This document shows positions 5,176 to 5,934 of a stretch of DNA of 5,934 nucleotides, piece by piece. Location: the NCBI GenBank assembly GCA_011620825.1, contig WOYN01000046.1, forward strand, positions 1-5,934, written 5' to 3'. Numbering within the stretch: the stretch's first letter is position 1; each line of letters begins with the position of its first letter. This DNA comes from Candidatus Methanomethylophilaceae archaeon (GTDB lineage Archaea; Thermoplasmatota; Thermoplasmata; Methanomassiliicoccales; Methanomethylophilaceae). Below the pieces are notes generated by a model. That model ran no database searches and was not told the origin of the DNA. It saw only the letters and a list, made by a program, of their open reading frames with translations. Position numbers and translations under genes: made by a program.

Positions 5176-5934
5176 GTGCTGGAGTTCAGAGGCGGATGCG
5201 TTGAGGGCGAAGTGTCGCCGCCACCTTCAAAGAGCCATACGCACAGGGCATTCTTCATGGCCGCGTTGGCCGAAGGTCCGAGCGGGGTCCACGGTCCGCT
5301 GCTGTCCGATGATACCAGGGCCACGCTGAGGGCCGTGCGTTCGATGGGTGCGTCCGCAGAGGATATGACAGGCGGAGTGAAGATCACAGGAGGAAGCTTG
5401 CACGCGCCCGTCGGAACAATCGACGTTGCCAATTCCGGGACGACCATGCGCATATTCTCCGGAATCGCGTCGATATTCGATTTCCCGGTCACTATAACAG
5501 GAGACGAATCCATAAGGAAGAGGCCGATGGGCCCCCTCTTAGATGCGCTAAGCTCTATGGGCGTTTCGTGCACGTCGAACAACGGTCTTCCGCCGGTGAC
5601 CATAAAAGGACCGAACCGCGGAGGTAGCGTGAGGATAGAAGGCAACATCAGCTCCCAGTTTGTATCATCATTGATGATAACCGCTCCCATGCTGGAGAGG
5701 GACACGGAGATAGAGATCAGGAACGAGCTTGTATCCGCACCCTATGTCAGGATCACCGAATCGATGATGCGGCATTTCGGTGCGGAAGTCACCGTTTCAA
5801 AAAATGCCATATATGTAGGCGCTGGAGGATACAGGTCTAAAGATTACAAAGTTCCAGCCGACTTTTCTTCAGCTGCGTTCCCCTTGGTCGCAGGCGCTCT
5901 GGGGGGAAAGGTCACCGCTTCGGGCCTGGACATG
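5176..5934 (+). CDS. aroA: 3-phosphoshikimate 1-carboxyvinyltransferase (EPSP synthase), C-terminus cut by window edge
   Basis: Transfers the enolpyruvyl group of phosphoenolpyruvate to shikimate 3-phosphate, the step before chorismate synthase. My translation gives 253 residues to the window edge; the family is about 420-430, so roughly 170 are missing. Recognisable motifs in order are SKSHTHRA (18-25) with substrate-binding K19, S20 and R24; the phosphoenolpyruvate loop NSGTTMR (86-92), with the glycine whose replacement by alanine gives glyphosate tolerance in some enzymes retained as G88; GDESIRKRPMGPLL (109-122); the shikimate-phosphate motif GNISSQFVSSL (156-166); SAPYVRITESMMRHFGA (187-203); and VPADFSSAAFPL (226-237) with catalytic D229. 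Initiation is at GTG 5176, because an in-frame TGA lies three codons upstream and a GGTGAGAT Shine-Dalgarno precedes it. The gap to aroA' is 18 nt with no new promoter visible, so the two are likely one operon. Shikimate kinase and chorismate synthase may follow outside the window. Confidence 0.94.
   Translation, partial: MLEFRGGCVEGEVSPPPSKSHTHRAFFMAALAEGPSGVHGPLLSDDTRATLRAVRSMGASAEDMTGGVKITGGSLHAPVGTIDVANSGTTMRIFSGIASIFDFPVTITGDESIRKRPMGPLLDALSSMGVSCTSNNGLPPVTIKGPNRGGSVRIEGNISSQFVSSLMITAPMLERDTEIEIRNELVSAPYVRITESMMRHFGAEVTVSKNAIYVGAGGYRSKDYKVPADFSSAAFPLVAGALGGKVTASGLDM

Overview
The window carries archaeal housekeeping and biosynthetic genes. The evidence for an archaeon is an eIF5A gene with a hypusination motif, a type II 3-dehydroquinate synthase, and a 2-amino-3,7-dideoxy-D-threo-hept-6-ulosonate (ADH) synthase of the Methanocaldococcus MJ0400 type. 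TATA-like boxes sit at promoter distance from several genes, and some genes have little or no leader. The moderately GC-rich coding sequence and this gene set would suit a Euryarchaeota/Thermoplasmatota lineage such as Methanomassiliicoccales. That placement is an inference from overall look, not a database match.

Layout. On the minus strand, an eIF5A gene (1116 to 739) is followed after 10 nt by an agmatinase gene (728 to the window edge, C-terminus missing). Positions 1117-1297 are a divergent promoter region. All later genes lie on the plus strand: a short prephenate-dehydratase-like protein without an ACT domain (1298-1852), 3-dehydroquinate synthase II (1937-2935), a fused type I 3-dehydroquinate dehydratase/shikimate dehydrogenase (2937-4244), ADH synthase (4357-5157), and EPSP synthase (5176 to the window edge, C-terminus missing). 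A T-rich tract and a new TATA-like box between 4245 and 4356 suggest two transcription units, one covering aroB'/aroDE and one covering aroA'/aroA.

How the genes work together. ADH synthase condenses 6-deoxy-5-ketofructose 1-phosphate with aspartate semialdehyde. DHQ synthase II deaminates and cyclises the product to 3-dehydroquinate. The fused AroDE protein dehydrates and reduces this to shikimate, and EPSP synthase acts after shikimate kinase, which is not in the window. The prephenate-dehydratase-like protein would fit the phenylalanine branch, but its key motifs are altered, so its activity is uncertain. On the other strand, agmatinase beside eIF5A links agmatine/polyamine chemistry to hypusine formation on eIF5A.

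I found no mobile elements, CRISPR arrays, tRNA or rRNA genes, and no clearly new multi-gene system. The most unusual item is the degenerate, ACT-less prephenate-dehydratase-like protein. Next are the AroD-AroE fusion and an inverted repeat near the aroB' start.
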